A stretch of 64,000 nt of DNA. It comes from Paraburkholderia dioscoreae (lineage in GTDB: Bacteria; Pseudomonadota; Gammaproteobacteria; Burkholderiales; Burkholderiaceae). The DNA lies in the NCBI RefSeq assembly GCF_902459535.1, contig NZ_LR699554.1, positions 2,728,001 to 2,792,000 of the forward strand, in the 5' to 3' direction. Below the pieces are notes generated by a model. That model searched no databases. It had not been told where the DNA came from and saw only the letters and a program-made list of their open reading frames with translations. A program made the translations under genes and the position numbers. Positions 36,313 through 44,898 of the stretch are shown in pieces (within the stretch, counting starts at the first letter, position 1; the number at the start of each line of letters is the position of its first letter).

Positions 36313-38172
36313 ATGAGCACAGATTTCTCCCTCGATCGATTCGAATCCCAGATCCAGTCCCGTGACTACGACGCCGCGCACGAGGAGTTCTGCGCGCTGC
36401 TCAAAACGCTGTCCGAACAGCGCGGCACGCTCGGCAGCGAGCGCTTTGCCCGCAGCAGTCCGAACTCGCCCGGCGACGAAGCATCGCTGCGCACCTTGCA
36501 GCGCATCGCCGACGGCTTCACGGCGCTGTTTTCGGCGCCCGAGTACACGCTCGCCGCGGAAAAGATGAACATCATGTTCTGGGGGCGGCCGTGGATCAAC
36601 ATGATCTTCGCCGTGACGTCGTATGGATCGACCGATCACATCGTACGCACGTTGCTCGACACCGCGCGGCACAGCGACTCCGCCGCCACGCGCGACGCAC
36701 TCACCCGCAAGCAACTCGTGCTCTACACGTCGGGCTCGCAATACGACATCGACTTCGCCGACCTCCACCGGTGCGACCCGGTGCTTGCGACAAGCCTCGG
36801 TATTTCGATCGTGAGCGCGGCCGTGCATATCTCGCCCGCCGCGCACGCGAAACGCGAACGGCTGCTCGACTGGCTGCCGGGCGCACTGGACACCATCGAA
36901 GACCTCGACGACCTGCCGACCGCCGCCGTGTGCGGCGCCTACATGCATTGCAGTTATTCGCTCTCGCCCGAGCGGCACGCGATCAAGCGCAGCATCAACA
37001 AGCTGGTTCGCAGGAAGCTGGATACGCTCGGACTGCTCGACCATGAGGCGAGCATCCCACGTACGCCGGCTATACAACGCGAGCCGGGCCGCAAGCCGGT
37101 GATGCTGGTGGTCCTCGAATGGTTCACGGGCGGCCACTCGATCTATCGCACCCACTCACGCACCATGCTCGCCGCGCGCCGCCGTTTCGAAGTCGTCGCG
37201 TTCGGCGAGGCGCAGCATGTGGACGAAACCGGGCGCGAGATTTTCGACCGCTTCGTCGAATTCGAGCATCCGGAATACATCGGCGACTGCATTCGCCAGA
37301 TCCAGCAATTCGCCACACGCGAGCAGCCCGAGGTGCTCTATATGCCGAGCGTCGGCATGTTCTCGCATACGATCTTTCTGTCGAACCTGCGCGTCGCGCC
37401 GCTGCAGATCGCGGGTCTCGGCCATCCGGCTACGATGCACGCGGCGCATATGGACTATGTGAGCGTGGAAGAAGATTTCGTCGGCGACCCGGCGTGCTTC
37501 AGTGAAAAAATGCTGCGTCTGCCGAAGGACGGGCAACCGTACGTGCCGTCGAAACTGCTCACCGGGATCGTGCCGTCCGTTCCTGCGCGCGGCGACGTCG
37601 TCAATATCGGTGTGACCGCGAGTGCGATGAAGATCAATCCGCACTTTCTCGAAACCTGCAAGACGATCGTTGATACCGCTCGCGTGCCGGTCAAATTCCA
37701 CTTCATGACATGCTGGAGCGAAAGCATCGATCTGGCGTACGTCAGAAAGTCGATTCACGCGACGTTGCCGGAACCGAGCGTGGACGTGTACGGCTCGCTC
37801 GACTACCCGACCTATCTGAAAGTGCTCAACACAATGGACATGTTCGTGAGCCCGTTCCCGTTCGGCAACACCAACGGTATCGTCGATTCGTTCACGATGG
37901 GCCTGCCCGGCGTCAACCTGTGCGGACGGGAAGTTTTCGAGCATATCGACAGCGGCCTCTTCGAACGCGCCGGACTGCCGTCATGGCTGACCACTCACTC
38001 GACCGGCGAGTACGTGCGTGCCGCCGCGCGGTTAGCCGAACAGCACGATGAGCGCGAAGCGCTGCGCCGGCGCCTGATCGACTCAAAAACCGTCGAGCGC
38101 ATTTTCACGGGACGCCCCGAAGCGTTCGGTGAAGCCGTGTTGGCGTTGCTGAACGGTCTCGACGACAACTAG
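36313..38172 (+). CDS. HMW1C-type cytoplasmic N-glucosyltransferase (GT41)
   Basis: The 619-residue protein matches the length of Actinobacillus NGT (about 620). After an N-terminal helical domain it has the GT-B part with GLGHPATMHAAHMDYV followed by VEEDFVGDPACFSEKMLRL, and near the end FPFGNTNGIVDSFTMGLPGV and HIDSGLFERAGLPSWL, which are diagnostic of HMW1C/NGT. These enzymes add glucose from UDP-glucose to Asn in N-X-S/T sequons of adhesins in the cytoplasm. The start at 36313 fits the family; 56 upstream codons look non-coding. No autotransporter or two-partner adhesin is in this window, so the substrate is elsewhere or unusual. Confidence 0.87.
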   Translation: MSTDFSLDRFESQIQSRDYDAAHEEFCALLKTLSEQRGTLGSERFARSSPNSPGDEASLRTLQRIADGFTALFSAPEYTLAAEKMNIMFWGRPWINMIFAVTSYGSTDHIVRTLLDTARHSDSAATRDALTRKQLVLYTSGSQYDIDFADLHRCDPVLATSLGISIVSAAVHISPAAHAKRERLLDWLPGALDTIEDLDDLPTAAVCGAYMHCSYSLSPERHAIKRSINKLVRRKLDTLGLLDHEASIPRTPAIQREPGRKPVMLVVLEWFTGGHSIYRTHSRTMLAARRRFEVVAFGEAQHVDETGREIFDRFVEFEHPEYIGDCIRQIQQFATREQPEVLYMPSVGMFSHTIFLSNLRVAPLQIAGLGHPATMHAAHMDYVSVEEDFVGDPACFSEKMLRLPKDGQPYVPSKLLTGIVPSVPARGDVVNIGVTASAMKINPHFLETCKTIVDTARVPVKFHFMTCWSESIDLAYVRKSIHATLPEPSVDVYGSLDYPTYLKVLNTMDMFVSPFPFGNTNGIVDSFTMGLPGVNLCGREVFEHIDSGLFERAGLPSWLTTHSTGEYVRAAARLAEQHDEREALRRRLIDSKTVERIFTGRPEAFGEAVLALLNGLDDN

Positions 38173-38193
38173 GAAGCTAACCTGCCTCGACTG

Positions 38194-38229
38194 ACGGGCC
38201 GCGACGGAACACTTTCCGTCGCGGCCCGT
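38194..38229. terminator. Bidirectional terminator hairpin
   Basis: A perfect 16-bp stem (ACGGGCCGCGACGGAA) with loop CACT lies between the convergent glycosyltransferase and DUF3443 genes. The T run is short (TTCAC). Confidence 0.7.
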
Positions 38230-38263
38230 TTCACATCCGGCAGGCCGAATTCAATACGCGAAT

Positions 38264-39535
38264 TCAATACGCAACGTAAGGCCCGGTGCCGCCGGGCGTC
38301 GGCTGCTGCTCGACGGCGGCGTACACATTGCGGCCGTAAAAGAACGGCAGCCCCCAATCGAAGATCGTCGACCTGACGAACGCCGGTCCAGCCAGCAGCG
38401 GCAGCGCCGAGTTGCCGATATACGTCTGCGCGATCGCCGTGGCGTTGCCGACGCTGAAATTCACCGCGCTCGTGGTCCCGTTCACGCCTTTGATCATCGC
38501 GCTCAGTTGCTCGGTCGACACCGGGCAGTAGTACGAATTGTTCGGGCTCGCGCATACCGGCAACGCGCTGGTCTGGAAGAACAGGCCGGTCGAGCCGCTG
38601 TCCAGAATACTGCGCGAATACGTGATGCCGTTCTGCACCGTCGTGAAGGTTCCGTTCGAGGGACTCACGCCGATCACCTGCGCGCCGCCCAGCGTATTGT
38701 TGGTCTGCGTGCCGATGCCGAACACCAGTTGTCCGCTGACCGACTGCGCGGCGCCGGACACCGTCGGCAGGCTCAGCATCGAGCCGTTGTTGTCCGTCGC
38801 GAAGTAGGGAATCGGATTGGCGACCTGAAGTTCCTCGGCGAGCGGAATCGACGTGCACGTCGCGCCGTTGCAGCCGTAGTACGTGCCGGCCAGCGCCTGC
38901 TGCACGCAGTTCGCGCCGCAGTCGTGCTTGAACACGCCGATACCGAGAATGCCGTTGGCCTGCAGCGTGGCCGGCGTGTTGCGCGACGCGCCGAAGCTTG
39001 CGCAATCGGCCGGCAGCGCGGCGTAGTTCGGATCGATCACCTGGATCGGCAGCGCAGCGGCTTTTTCGCCGGCGATCTGCAGATCGGCGAGCTTTACCGC
39101 GCCCCACGTGTAGCCGTCGAAGAACTGCATGCATTCGGCGACCGGATTGCCCGAGGCGTCCTTCTGTTGCGGCAGCGTCATCGAGGCGGGCAACTGGGAG
39201 GCAAACAGGCGCACGCCCCACGATCCGGTATCGACCAGTACGTGGTCGATGGTCTGGCATTGGCTCGTGCCCGGCGCGCAAATCGTGATGCTGACGAACG
39301 GCATGTTCGGCACGTCGCTCACGCCGGAGTCGACCGTCACGCGCACGGCGTTCGCGGCGAGCACTTGCGATGACGGCGAGGTGTTGATCACGTTGGGACC
39401 GGCCGGGTTCGGACTGCCGGAGTTGGCCGTGCTGCCGGAACCGCCAGAGCCGCCTCCCCCGCCGCCGCAGGCACTGACGAGCAACGCGAGCAGCGCCGCG
39501 CACAGCAGGGTCTTGAACGAAGACGTATCACGCAT
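38264..39535 (-). CDS. DUF3443-family lipoprotein with two pepsin-like Asp motifs
   Basis: The 423-residue protein has a lipoprotein signal ending LVSAC (C23), then a Gly/Ser linker. Two motifs stand out: VLVDTGSWGVRLF with D102 and SILDSGSTGLFF with D312. These look like the two catalytic DTG/DSG turns of a bilobed pepsin-type aspartic protease, at about the right separation. Several Cys (C84, C93, C135, C178, C206, C210, C222, C227, C328, C337) would form disulfides in the envelope. It has eight N-X-S/T sequons. The DUF2844 gene lies 11 bases upstream, as usual for this pair. The enzymatic role is inference. Confidence 0.8.
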   Translation of the reverse strand: MRDTSSFKTLLCAALLALLVSACGGGGGGSGGSGSTANSGSPNPAGPNVINTSPSSQVLAANAVRVTVDSGVSDVPNMPFVSITICAPGTSQCQTIDHVLVDTGSWGVRLFASQLPASMTLPQQKDASGNPVAECMQFFDGYTWGAVKLADLQIAGEKAAALPIQVIDPNYAALPADCASFGASRNTPATLQANGILGIGVFKHDCGANCVQQALAGTYYGCNGATCTSIPLAEELQVANPIPYFATDNNGSMLSLPTVSGAAQSVSGQLVFGIGTQTNNTLGGAQVIGVSPSNGTFTTVQNGITYSRSILDSGSTGLFFQTSALPVCASPNNSYYCPVSTEQLSAMIKGVNGTTSAVNFSVGNATAIAQTYIGNSALPLLAGPAFVRSTIFDWGLPFFYGRNVYAAVEQQPTPGGTGPYVAY

Positions 39536-39546
39536 GATCCGCTCCG

Positions 39547-40005
39547 TTATTGAATGACGCCGACATCGACGCCCACCGGCACCGCTTGCGGCAGATACGC
39601 ATGGCCGGCGAACGCACGCAGATGCCCGCCCGAGTAGACCACCAGATCGCTGCTGGAAACCGCGAGCGGCGTACCGCGGCGCGTCGCGGTGGCGGCGACG
39701 TAGGTGTCGAACGACATCCCCAGCATGGATTTCAGATCGGGCAGCGTCGGACCTTCCCATGCGACGCCGAACACAATGCCGTTATGCGCGACGTACTCGC
39801 GCACCTGCGTGCCGGACGGCAGCGTCATCAGGTGGACTGAATACGCGCTTTGCGTAGTGGCCGTATGCGCCAGCGCGCGCAACTGGGACTGATCGCTCTC
39901 GACAGTACTGACGTTCTGGCCGAGCGTCGCGTGCGCGGCAAACGACAGCGCGCAGCTGGCCCCGAGCATTGCGCGAGCAATGCGGGAATAGAGCATCGGT
40001 TTCAA
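39547..40005 (-). CDS. DUF2844-family exported protein, partner of DUF3443
   Basis: The 152-residue protein has a signal peptide (LYSRIARAMLGASCALSFAAHA) and a compact exported domain with YSVHLMTLPSGTQVREYV and GIVFGVAWEGP, seen in DUF2844. The start is a TTG at 40005: AAGGA lies 6 bases before it, whereas the first ATG (39996) would be 15 bases away. It is followed by DUF3443 after 11 bases. Function is unknown; the pair is characteristic of Burkholderia relatives. Confidence 0.8.
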   Translation of the reverse strand: MKPMLYSRIARAMLGASCALSFAAHATLGQNVSTVESDQSQLRALAHTATTQSAYSVHLMTLPSGTQVREYVAHNGIVFGVAWEGPTLPDLKSMLGMSFDTYVAATATRRGTPLAVSSSDLVVYSGGHLRAFAGHAYLPQAVPVGVDVGVIQ

Positions 40006-40489
40006 GAGAATTCCTTCGAGGTGAAACGCTCATGGCCACGCGGCGAGCCGGTCACGAACGGAAAACTAGGGGCGCGCCTCGCCGGTGGTGCCGGTGCGGC
40101 ATTCACACGGGTCAAGCTGCGTGAATGCGTCTACGGAGTGATGGCGCGAAACTTTAGGGATCGCGGCGACGCGCTGTAATCGTTTGCGAAACGATTTAAA
40201 CCTTTGCGCCACGCGGGGACGTTTGAGCGCGTTTGATTTTTCGGGACCAGATCACCGATGGGCGCCGCTTGAGGGCATCTTTTCGCCTCGCTACTCGTTT
40301 AAAGCGAACGACGGTGCACATTGCCGTTGCGTCGCGCATAAAAAATTTCACACGCGCGGCATTGCGGGATCGATGTAAGCGAACGCTGAAAAGATCGCGT
40401 CGCACGACCGTTTTCCTCTGACGATACGGGCGCCCAAAGGCTTTTTTTGTCTGAACAGAAAACGGCGGCGCAGTGACTATTCGCAGCAC
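40006..40489. other. Intergenic region upstream of the DUF2844/DUF3443 pair
   Basis: No gene with family features is seen in 484 bases. The stretch holds the promoter of the DUF2844 operon and one sharp palindrome (next entry). Confidence 0.45.
40178..40196. promoter_or_regulatory. Perfect palindrome AATCGTTT-GCG-AAACGATT
   Basis: Two perfect 8-base arms with a 3-base centre, 173 bases upstream of the DUF2844 start. It looks like the operator of a dimeric regulator (LacI-type in style), but no such regulator is encoded nearby. Confidence 0.5.
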
Positions 40490-40529
40490 AAAAAAATGCC
40501 GCGGATGACTCGAAGGTCAGCCGCGGCAT
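40490..40529 (-). terminator. Rho-independent terminator of the phasin gene
   Basis: On the minus strand a stem ATGCCGCGG / CCGCGGCAT with further pairing (TGAC/GTCA) is followed by seven T residues, 66 bases after the phasin stop. Confidence 0.85.
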
Positions 40530-40595
40530 CGGTTGTTCGAACGGCAACGCTGTCTGGCTCGATTCAAAAGTTTCGAGCCAGACGCGTCGTGTCCG

Positions 40596-41018
40596 CTACT
40601 TTTTCTGCTGCAAGAGCGACTTCAGCTCCTGAACATTCTCTTCTACGCGTTTTGCGATCACCGCATACGACTCGGCTTGCGTCTGATAGGCCGCTTGCGC
40701 CAACTGCTGCATATCGGCAAGCGACTTGTGCAAGCTCTGCTGGATCAACTCGGCGGCTTTGCCCGAAGGCGCGGCGCCACCGGCCGATAGCTGGCCTGTC
40801 AGCGACTGCAATTCGCTCAGGGTCGAGCGCAACATATCAGCCTGTTTCTGCGCGAGCGACTGCATCCCCTGGAAAGCCGTCTGATTCGCCTGAACCAGTG
40901 CTTCCATGTCCTTGCGTCGCGCTTCCATGATGGCGGGTACGTCGAAGCCGGGGAGCTTGAACTGCTCCAGCATTTTGGTGAAATCGCCAAACGGATTGGC
41001 GGCGTCAGGTCGGTCCAT
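40596..41018 (-). CDS. Phasin-family protein
   Basis: The 140-residue protein has no signal or membrane segment and is almost wholly helical, with amphipathic heptads (SLAQKQADMLRSTLSELQSL, AAYQTQAESYAVIAKRVEENVQELKSLL). The N-terminal FGDFTKMLEQFKLPGFDVPAIMEAR is typical of Burkholderiales phasins of the phasin_2 type, which coat polyhydroxyalkanoate granules. It is monocistronic with its own terminator. Some such short proteins are not granule-bound. Confidence 0.85.
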   Translation of the reverse strand: MDRPDAANPFGDFTKMLEQFKLPGFDVPAIMEARRKDMEALVQANQTAFQGMQSLAQKQADMLRSTLSELQSLTGQLSAGGAAPSGKAAELIQQSLHKSLADMQQLAQAAYQTQAESYAVIAKRVEENVQELKSLLQQKK

Positions 41019-41385
41019 GCGAAATCCTCCTTAACGGTTGAGTACCCGCCGGCGGTGCATTGCCGCGTTGTGTTTCCGTGACGCATGCACCGGCGGCTTC
41101 GCGTGCGCCGCGCGTTCCGCAGAGGCTACGGGTTCTGGGGTCGGACGGCACATCGCTTCAATCATGCGCCATCCGGAAACAATGCGCCAGCGTACACACC
41201 CTGGCTCGTGCCGCACGTCATAAACGGCGCTTGCGGCGCGCGGGGGCCGCGCGGCAACCCCCGCTCGCATCTGCGACTGGAAGCGCTCCCGCCAGCACGT
41301 CGCGCGACCATTCGGCATGCTGCGTTGGCTGTCCCACATTGACGCTTCACTGACCACTGTTCATCTTCCGTCAGGTGATTAGGAT
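41019..41385. other. Intergenic region between the phasin and the small membrane protein
   Basis: No gene is seen. An imperfect 13-base inverted repeat (GCCGGCGGTGCAT / ATGCACCGGCGGC, 41048-41097) lies just upstream of the phasin start and may form a hairpin in its 5' untranslated region. Confidence 0.4.
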
Positions 41386-41502
41386 ATGAGCACTGCAACA
41401 CTGGTGTCCTCGAGAAGAATGCGCTATCCGCTGAACATGGCAGTCGCCGCCGTCCTGCTGATTTTCGTCCTTGGTTGCATCATCAAGCTCGCCCTGAGCT
41501 GA
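41386..41502 (+). CDS. Small single-span membrane protein, 38 residues
   Basis: The frame encodes a basic N-terminus (VSSRRMRYPLNM) followed by one hydrophobic helix (AVAAVLLIFVLGCIIKLAL) and ends directly after it. AGGTG lies 8 bases before the ATG. The positive-inside arrangement and clean single helix support a real small protein. No family is recognised, and composition alone cannot prove translation. Confidence 0.5.
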   Translation: MSTATLVSSRRMRYPLNMAVAAVLLIFVLGCIIKLALS

Positions 41503-41857
41503 TGCCCGATACACAGGGAGCCGCACACGTCACTGTACGACTTCACCCCGCCTGCCGGCGCGGTCGATCCTCACCCGCACAGCCTCATTTTTCCTGACAC
41601 GTCCCGATCGCTTGCGTAACGGGCGAAAGACCCGCGCGACGTCTCTTTCCGCCGTGACACAGGACGAAATAATTGTTGAATGGAGTTCGGCAAGCGACTT
41701 GCCCATACTTCGTTTCGCTGCCGGTGCGTACGAACAGAACGCATGAGATCAAGCGTGCTTCACGTGCGAGACGTTTCGCCGATGATCAACGATCCTACGG
41801 TTGCCCGATCATCGGCAGAACCGTTCGGCCATACCGGCACCGTGTGCCGACGACAGG
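41503..41857. other. Intergenic region, promoter of the DUF4410 lipoprotein
   Basis: No gene is seen in 355 bases. The interval presumably carries the promoter of the downstream lipoprotein gene; no named element was recognised. Confidence 0.4.
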
Positions 41858-42628
41858 ATGAACATGTTGACTTCAGTGAAATTCCTCAAACAGAACGCCG
41901 GCCGTTTTGCCTGCATGGCGCTGGTCTGCGCCAGCGCGCTGCTGACCGGCTGCGCCGGCGGCAGCATCGAGAATGCAAGCGCGACGAGCGCGCCGGTCCA
42001 GGTGCGGCCGGACAATATTTATGTCTACACTTTCAGCGCCAGCCCGGACGAGGTCAAACTGGACGGCGGCATGATGCAGAAAGTGAAGACGCAACTCGAA
42101 GGTTCGTCCGCGGCGCAGAAGCAAGCCGCCGATGCCGCAGCAGTCCGCGAGCAGGTCGCCGATGAAATCGTGCATCAATTGCAATCAATGGGTCTGCGCG
42201 CCATCCGCTCGGACATTCCCGCGCCCGCCGATCAGAATGTGCTGCTCGTGCAAGGCAGCTTCGATACGATCGACTCGGGCAGTCGCCGCCGCCGCATACT
42301 GATCGGCCTCGGTGCGGGCAAGAGCGAGGTGCGCGGCTCGGTGCGGATTCTGTACAAGCCCGCGGGCGGCGCACCGCGACTGGTGCAAACGTTCAACGCC
42401 AGCGCGGACAGCGGCAAGGCCCCCGGGATGATCGAGACCGCGGGGGTAGGCGCCGCGGCCGGCAGTATCGCGACTTCGGCGGCGGGTGGCGGCTTGCATG
42501 CCGTATCCGAAACTCAACACGCCGGTGTTTCAGCGGACGCGAAGCGTCTCGCCGACGCGGTAGCGAGGCGGATCGGCGAGATCGGCGTAAGCGGCGGCTG
42601 GCTCTCGACGCAACACACCCACGGTTGA
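41858..42628 (+). CDS. DUF4410-family lipoprotein
   Basis: The protein (256 residues, or 254 from the ATG at 41864, which is better spaced after AGGA) has a lipoprotein signal ending LLTGCAGG. The domain after it matches DUF4410: DNIYVYTFSASPDEV, LQSMGLRAIRSD, VLLVQGSFDTIDSGSRRRR and GLGAGKSEVRG. These are envelope lipoproteins of unknown role. The gene stands alone and is followed by a terminator shared with the convergent reductase gene. Confidence 0.82.
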   Translation: MNMLTSVKFLKQNAGRFACMALVCASALLTGCAGGSIENASATSAPVQVRPDNIYVYTFSASPDEVKLDGGMMQKVKTQLEGSSAAQKQAADAAAVREQVADEIVHQLQSMGLRAIRSDIPAPADQNVLLVQGSFDTIDSGSRRRRILIGLGAGKSEVRGSVRILYKPAGGAPRLVQTFNASADSGKAPGMIETAGVGAAAGSIATSAAGGGLHAVSETQHAGVSADAKRLADAVARRIGEIGVSGGWLSTQHTHG

Positions 42629-42668
42629 TGGCAAGTCACTGGTGTAGCCTAAAAAAAAGCGTAAAGGG

Positions 42669-42713
42669 CGCGCGGCAAAGTGGACTCCAGAGTCGCTTGC
42701 CGCGCGGCTTTTT
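42669..42713. terminator. Terminator between convergent DUF4410 and RibD-like genes
   Basis: A GC-rich stem (GCGCGGCAA / TTGCCGCGC) with a loop of about 18 bases is followed by five T residues on the plus strand; A-rich sequence lies on the other side. Confidence 0.75.
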
Positions 42714-43390
42714 CAAGCCTTCGTATAGCGCAGCCACACCGCATCGTGCTCTGTTTTTTCAACGGACGTGAGCTTCAGATACGCGGGCGCCTGCCACTTC
42801 TCCATCGCCACTTCGAACGAAGAAGGGTGCGCGCTGCGGCCATCCACCAGCGGCAGGATCAACACGCTCACTTCGTCCACCAGACCGGCGTTCACGAACG
42901 CGCCGCTCACGTGCGAACCGCCCTCCACGATCAGCTTCTTCACGCCGAGTTCGCGCGCCAGCGTTTGCACCACCTTGTCGAGATCGATGCCGGTCTTGCC
43001 GCCGAACACGTACGACACACCGATCGATTGCAGATAGGCGAGGTAATCGTCGGCCACCTGCTCGGTCAGTACTTCGATTACGTGCGATTTGAGCGCCGTG
43101 TTGCTCTTCCATGCCACGCGACCTTGCGGATCGATCGAAATGGCGTATTGCTCCGCGTTGCGCTCGACGAAATGATCGGTGCGAGGCACCGCACCCCTGG
43201 CGAGCCCTGCCGGATAGTCCTTGCCGTGCGAAATCTCCTGCATGGTCACCCGTCCGCAGATCCAGCCGTCGGCTTCGAAGGTAGCGGCGGTGTTTTCGTA
43301 CAGGTCCGACGCATAGTCGAGGTGCCAGCCGTCAGTCAGACTGCGGCCGTCGAGCGAGGACATCATATGCGCGACGATATAGGGTTTCAT
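42713..43390 (-). CDS. RibD C-terminal/dihydrofolate-reductase-like domain protein
   Basis: The 225-residue cytoplasmic protein starts with IVAHMMSSLDGR, the RibD C-terminal signature. It also has YVFGGKTGIDLDKVVQTL and LIVEGGSHVSGAFVNAGLVDEVSVLILPL, which bind NADPH and substrate in the RibD reductase fold. It has no deaminase domain, so it is a stand-alone reductase rather than the riboflavin bifunctional enzyme. No riboflavin genes are near, so the substrate is unknown. Confidence 0.87.
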   Translation of the reverse strand: MKPYIVAHMMSSLDGRSLTDGWHLDYASDLYENTAATFEADGWICGRVTMQEISHGKDYPAGLARGAVPRTDHFVERNAEQYAISIDPQGRVAWKSNTALKSHVIEVLTEQVADDYLAYLQSIGVSYVFGGKTGIDLDKVVQTLARELGVKKLIVEGGSHVSGAFVNAGLVDEVSVLILPLVDGRSAHPSSFEVAMEKWQAPAYLKLTSVEKTEHDAVWLRYTKA

Positions 43391-43764
43391 GCGTCAAGCC
43401 TCCATGTGCGGGTCAGTGAGAAGACTGTGCAGCAAATCGCGTTCCGCCAACGCGCCAATCATCGATACCACGTCATCTCATCAACCGTCGGACCACGCAA
43501 AGGCCCGTGTGACACGCTGCCTACAGCGCTGAATCTGAGCGGTGACTGGCCGAGCGGCCGGCGAGTGGAAAAAGCGTGGCTGAGCGGCAGGCCGTACGCT
43601 CACGGAACGCCGCGGGCGCCATGCGCGGGCCGGCGCGCGTGGAATACGCGGCGCCGGGGCGCTCGCGCGAAAACGGAGGACGAGATATGCCGCCTGCCCC
43701 GCACATGAATCGGCGGGACAAACGGCACATCGGCAACACACTGCAACAGACGTGAGGCGGAAAC
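43391..43764. other. Intergenic region between RibD-like and OYE genes, with a possible 22-residue ORF
   Basis: The only notable item is a plus-strand frame at 43687-43755 encoding MPPAPHMNRRDKRHIGNTLQ plus two residues, with a strong GGAGGA site 6 bases before its ATG. It overlaps no annotated gene. I regard it as possible but unproven. Confidence 0.3.
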
Positions 43765-44862
43765 TTAAGCGACGGCGTAGCGTTCGAGCCAATGCGCGTA
43801 AGGCGCCGGCAACGTCCACGACGGACGCTCGATACCGAGCTTTTTCGCCGCATGGTACGGCCAGTGCGGATTGGCCAGATGCGCGCGGCCGACCATCACC
43901 AGATCCAGTTGCTCGCTCTTCACTGCCCCGTCCGCCAGTTCCGGCGTGTCGATGCCCCACGCCGACGAAACCGGGATGCCGGCTTCGCGGCGCACGCGCT
44001 GGGCGATCGGCGCGAGAAACGCCGGCGCCCACGGAATCGCCGCCTTCGGCGTGGAGAAACCCACGCTGACGCTCAGCATATCCAGCCCTTCACGCTTGAA
44101 ATTCTTCGCCAGTTCGATCGATTCAACGAGGGTTTCCTCGTCGCGGCCGTCGTACTCGATCACGCCGAAACGCGCCGTCAACGGCAGATGCTCCGGCCAC
44201 ACCTTGCGCACCGCCGCCAGCGTTTCGAGCAGGAAGCGGCTGCGGTTTTCGAGACTGCCGCCGTAGGCGTCGTCACGCTGGTTCGAGTGCGTCGAGAAGA
44301 AGCTTTGGCCGAGATAGCCATGCGCAAAGTGCAGTTCGAGCCATTCGAAGCCGGCGTCACGCGCACGCTTCGCGGCAGCGACGAAGTCTTCGCGAACGCG
44401 CGCAATGTCGTCGAGCGTCATGGCTTTCGGCACTTTGGGCAGATTGGCGCCGAACGCGATTGCCGACGGTGCGATGGTTTGCCAGCCGCGGCTGTCGTCG
44501 TCGGCGATATGGTCGTCGCCTTCCCACGGACGGTTGGCGCTTGCCTTGCGGCCCGCGTGGCCGATCTGGATGCCCGGCACCGAGCCGGCAGCCTTGATCG
44601 ACGCGACGACCGGCGCGAAAGCCTGCGCCTGCTCGTCGGTCCAGATGCCGGTGCAGCCCGGCGTGATACGGCCTTCGGGCGACACGGCCGTCGCCTCGAC
44701 GATCACCAGCCCGGCGCCGCCGCGCGCCAGACCGGCCAGGTGCACGCGGTGCCAGTCGTTGATCAGGCCTTCTTCGGCGGAGTACTGGCACATGGGCGGA
44801 ACGGCGATCCGGTTGCGCAAGGAAACGTCTTTGAGCTTGTAGGGCTGGAACAATGCGGACAT
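43765..44862 (-). CDS. NADH:flavin oxidoreductase, Old Yellow Enzyme family (YqjM-like)
   Basis: The 365-residue FMN enzyme has the YqjM-type features: VPPMCQYSAEEG near the N-terminus with the regulatory Cys, QIGHAGRKAS with the substrate-binding His, LHFAHGYLGQSFFSTHSNQRDDAYGGS, and a C-terminal FMN-phosphate site. It reduces activated C=C bonds of electrophiles such as enones, nitro compounds or quinones using NAD(P)H. It is divergent from an ArsR-family regulator across 88 bases containing a perfect palindrome. Confidence 0.92.
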   Translation of the reverse strand: MSALFQPYKLKDVSLRNRIAVPPMCQYSAEEGLINDWHRVHLAGLARGGAGLVIVEATAVSPEGRITPGCTGIWTDEQAQAFAPVVASIKAAGSVPGIQIGHAGRKASANRPWEGDDHIADDDSRGWQTIAPSAIAFGANLPKVPKAMTLDDIARVREDFVAAAKRARDAGFEWLELHFAHGYLGQSFFSTHSNQRDDAYGGSLENRSRFLLETLAAVRKVWPEHLPLTARFGVIEYDGRDEETLVESIELAKNFKREGLDMLSVSVGFSTPKAAIPWAPAFLAPIAQRVRREAGIPVSSAWGIDTPELADGAVKSEQLDLVMVGRAHLANPHWPYHAAKKLGIERPSWTLPAPYAHWLERYAVA

Positions 44863-44898
44863 CTGGCTAAACTCCTTTTAGACTGGCTTGTACGGTAG

